Source: an uncultured Pelagibacteraceae bacterium
GTDB taxonomy: Bacteria; Pseudomonadota; Alphaproteobacteria; Pelagibacterales; Pelagibacteraceae
Direction: 5' to 3'
DNA: 64,000 bases
Assembly (NCBI GenBank): GCA_902622795.1
Contig: CACNRD010000001.1
Coordinates: forward strand, 1 to 64,000
The notes beneath the pieces were generated by a model. The model worked only from the letters and a program-made list of their open reading frames with translations, searched no databases and was not told where the DNA came from. This document shows, one piece after another, positions 63,177 to 64,000 of this stretch. The first letter of the stretch is position 1; the number at the start of each line of letters is the position of its first letter. A program made the translations under genes and the position numbers.

Positions 63177-64000
63177 ATGAAAGATGAACTATTATTCTGT
63201 CCGTTAGGTGGGTCTGGCGAGATAGGCATGAATATGAATTTATTTGGTTATGGCCAACCAAGTAATCATAAATGGATAATGGTTGATATAGGTGTTACTT
63301 TTGCAGATGATACCATTCCGGGTGTTGATTTAATTTACCCTGATCCAGGATTTATAGTTGAGAGAAAAGATAATTTACTTGGCATTGTACTTACTCATGC
63401 TCACGAAGATCATATTGGAGCAATTGCTCATCTATGGCCTAAATTAAAATGCAAAATTTTTGCAACACCATTTACAGCTGTATTAATTAGAGAAAAATTC
63501 AAGGAAAAGCAAATCGATATAACAAATGATTTACAGATTGTTCAGTTGAATGGATCTGTAAACTTAGAACCATTTGAAATTGAATATATCACGTTAACAC
63601 ACTCAATTTTGGAACCAAATGGTCTTAGAATTAAAACACCAGCTGGTGTTATTTTACATACTGGTGACTGGAAGGTAGATCCTAATCCACTAATTGGTGA
63701 CAACATAAACGAAAAAAGATTAAAACAAATTGGAAATGAAGGTGTGCTTGCAATGATATGTGACTCAACTAATGTTTTTAGCGCTGGCAGATCTGGGTCT
63801 GAGTTAGATGTTAGAAAAAATATGCTAAACGTAATGTCACGCTTAAAAAAAAGAATTATTATTACATCCTTTGCCTCAAATGTAGCAAGAATGGAAACAG
63901 CTTTTTATTGTGCAGAACAAACTGGAAGACAAATTTCTCTCGTAGGTAGATCGATGCACCGTATTTATAAAGCAGCTCGTCAATGTGGATATCTAAAAAA
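63177..64000 (+). CDS. rnj: Ribonuclease J (3' truncated by window edge)
   Basis: Metallo-beta-lactamase/beta-CASP ribonuclease with 5'-3' exo- and endonuclease activity. The ATG lies one base after the coaX stop, and the frame is open to the window end (about 274 residues), so it is missing from the ORF track. It begins MKDELLFCPLGGSGEIGMNM, with metal motifs LTHAHEDHIGAIAHLWP and LHTGDWKVDPNP, and beta-CASP sequence CDSTNVFSAGRSGSE. The C-terminal half lies outside. Confidence 0.93.
   Translation, partial: MKDELLFCPLGGSGEIGMNMNLFGYGQPSNHKWIMVDIGVTFADDTIPGVDLIYPDPGFIVERKDNLLGIVLTHAHEDHIGAIAHLWPKLKCKIFATPFTAVLIREKFKEKQIDITNDLQIVQLNGSVNLEPFEIEYITLTHSILEPNGLRIKTPAGVILHTGDWKVDPNPLIGDNINEKRLKQIGNEGVLAMICDSTNVFSAGRSGSELDVRKNMLNVMSRLKKRIIITSFASNVARMETAFYCAEQTGRQISLVGRSMHRIYKAARQCGYLK

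Overview
This window is a gene-dense, very AT-rich stretch (roughly 70% A+T by eye) of an alphaproteobacterial chromosome. It has almost no spacer DNA, many 1-20 bp gene overlaps, and TAA as the dominant stop codon. The gene content (aprM-aprB-aprA, suyAB, xsc, TauE, TRAP transporters, AmtB, many tiny membrane proteins) and the streamlined layout point to the marine SAR11 clade (Pelagibacterales, 'Candidatus Pelagibacter' or a close relative). This assignment is inferred from content and style; no marker gene was searched.

Layout. 1-3542: 3' part of the site-2 protease rseP, the nucleoid protein HU, the ammonium transporter amtB, and a Bcp peroxiredoxin. 3539-8925: small housekeeping genes on both strands (glycosyltransferase-like protein, rhodanese, DSBA-like isomerase, ABA4-like membrane protein, recX, cysQ, DUF3553, mnmA) plus two very small ORFs absent from the ORF track. 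8999-14255: a PLP-dependent sulfur amino acid lyase, an MFS carrier, the p-aminobenzoate (folate) set pabB-pabA-pabC, and a HIT protein. 14368-23767: an organosulfonate/sulfite block made of membrane-anchored APS reductase (aprM-aprB-aprA), an unknown apr-linked ORF, a 44-aa membrane peptide, a TauE/SafE exporter, a YeiH exporter, sulfolactate sulfo-lyase (suyAB) and sulfoacetaldehyde acetyltransferase (xsc). 23645-32992: a minus-strand overlapping operon (GMC oxidoreductase, TerC, SDR, M23 peptidase, 40-aa peptide) divergent from a TRAP transporter, an NCS1 permease and a second SDR. 33056-36546: short, mostly uncharacterised genes. 36647-42612: tRNA-Leu(UAG) and the protein quality-control set tig-clpP-clpX-lon. 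42653-47418: a CDP-deoxysugar/surface polysaccharide cassette. 47704-47868: tRNA-Val and tRNA-Asp. 48026-61884: the complete 14-gene complex I operon nuoA-N, followed by birA, coaX and the 5' part of an RNase J gene.

How the genes work together. SuyAB and Xsc each release sulfite from C3 and C2 sulfonates. TauE- and YeiH-type carriers can move sulfite or sulfate out, and AprBA run in reverse with its AprM anchor can oxidise sulfite to APS, passing electrons to the membrane. The quality-control genes and nuoA-N are conserved core genes. The polysaccharide cassette between lon and the tRNA pair looks like variable, strain-specific material.

The most notable points are: the sulfonate/sulfite block with its two uncharacterised small members; five convergent gene pairs that share one palindromic TTAA as both stop codons; an E1/RfbH-type dehydratase homologue that keeps its active-site His but lacks the Fe-S cysteines; a strong hairpin with U-tract between dctP and dctQ; a double hairpin after amtB; and eight small ORFs that the ORF track missed. 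No CRISPR array, rRNA, IS element or prophage was seen.
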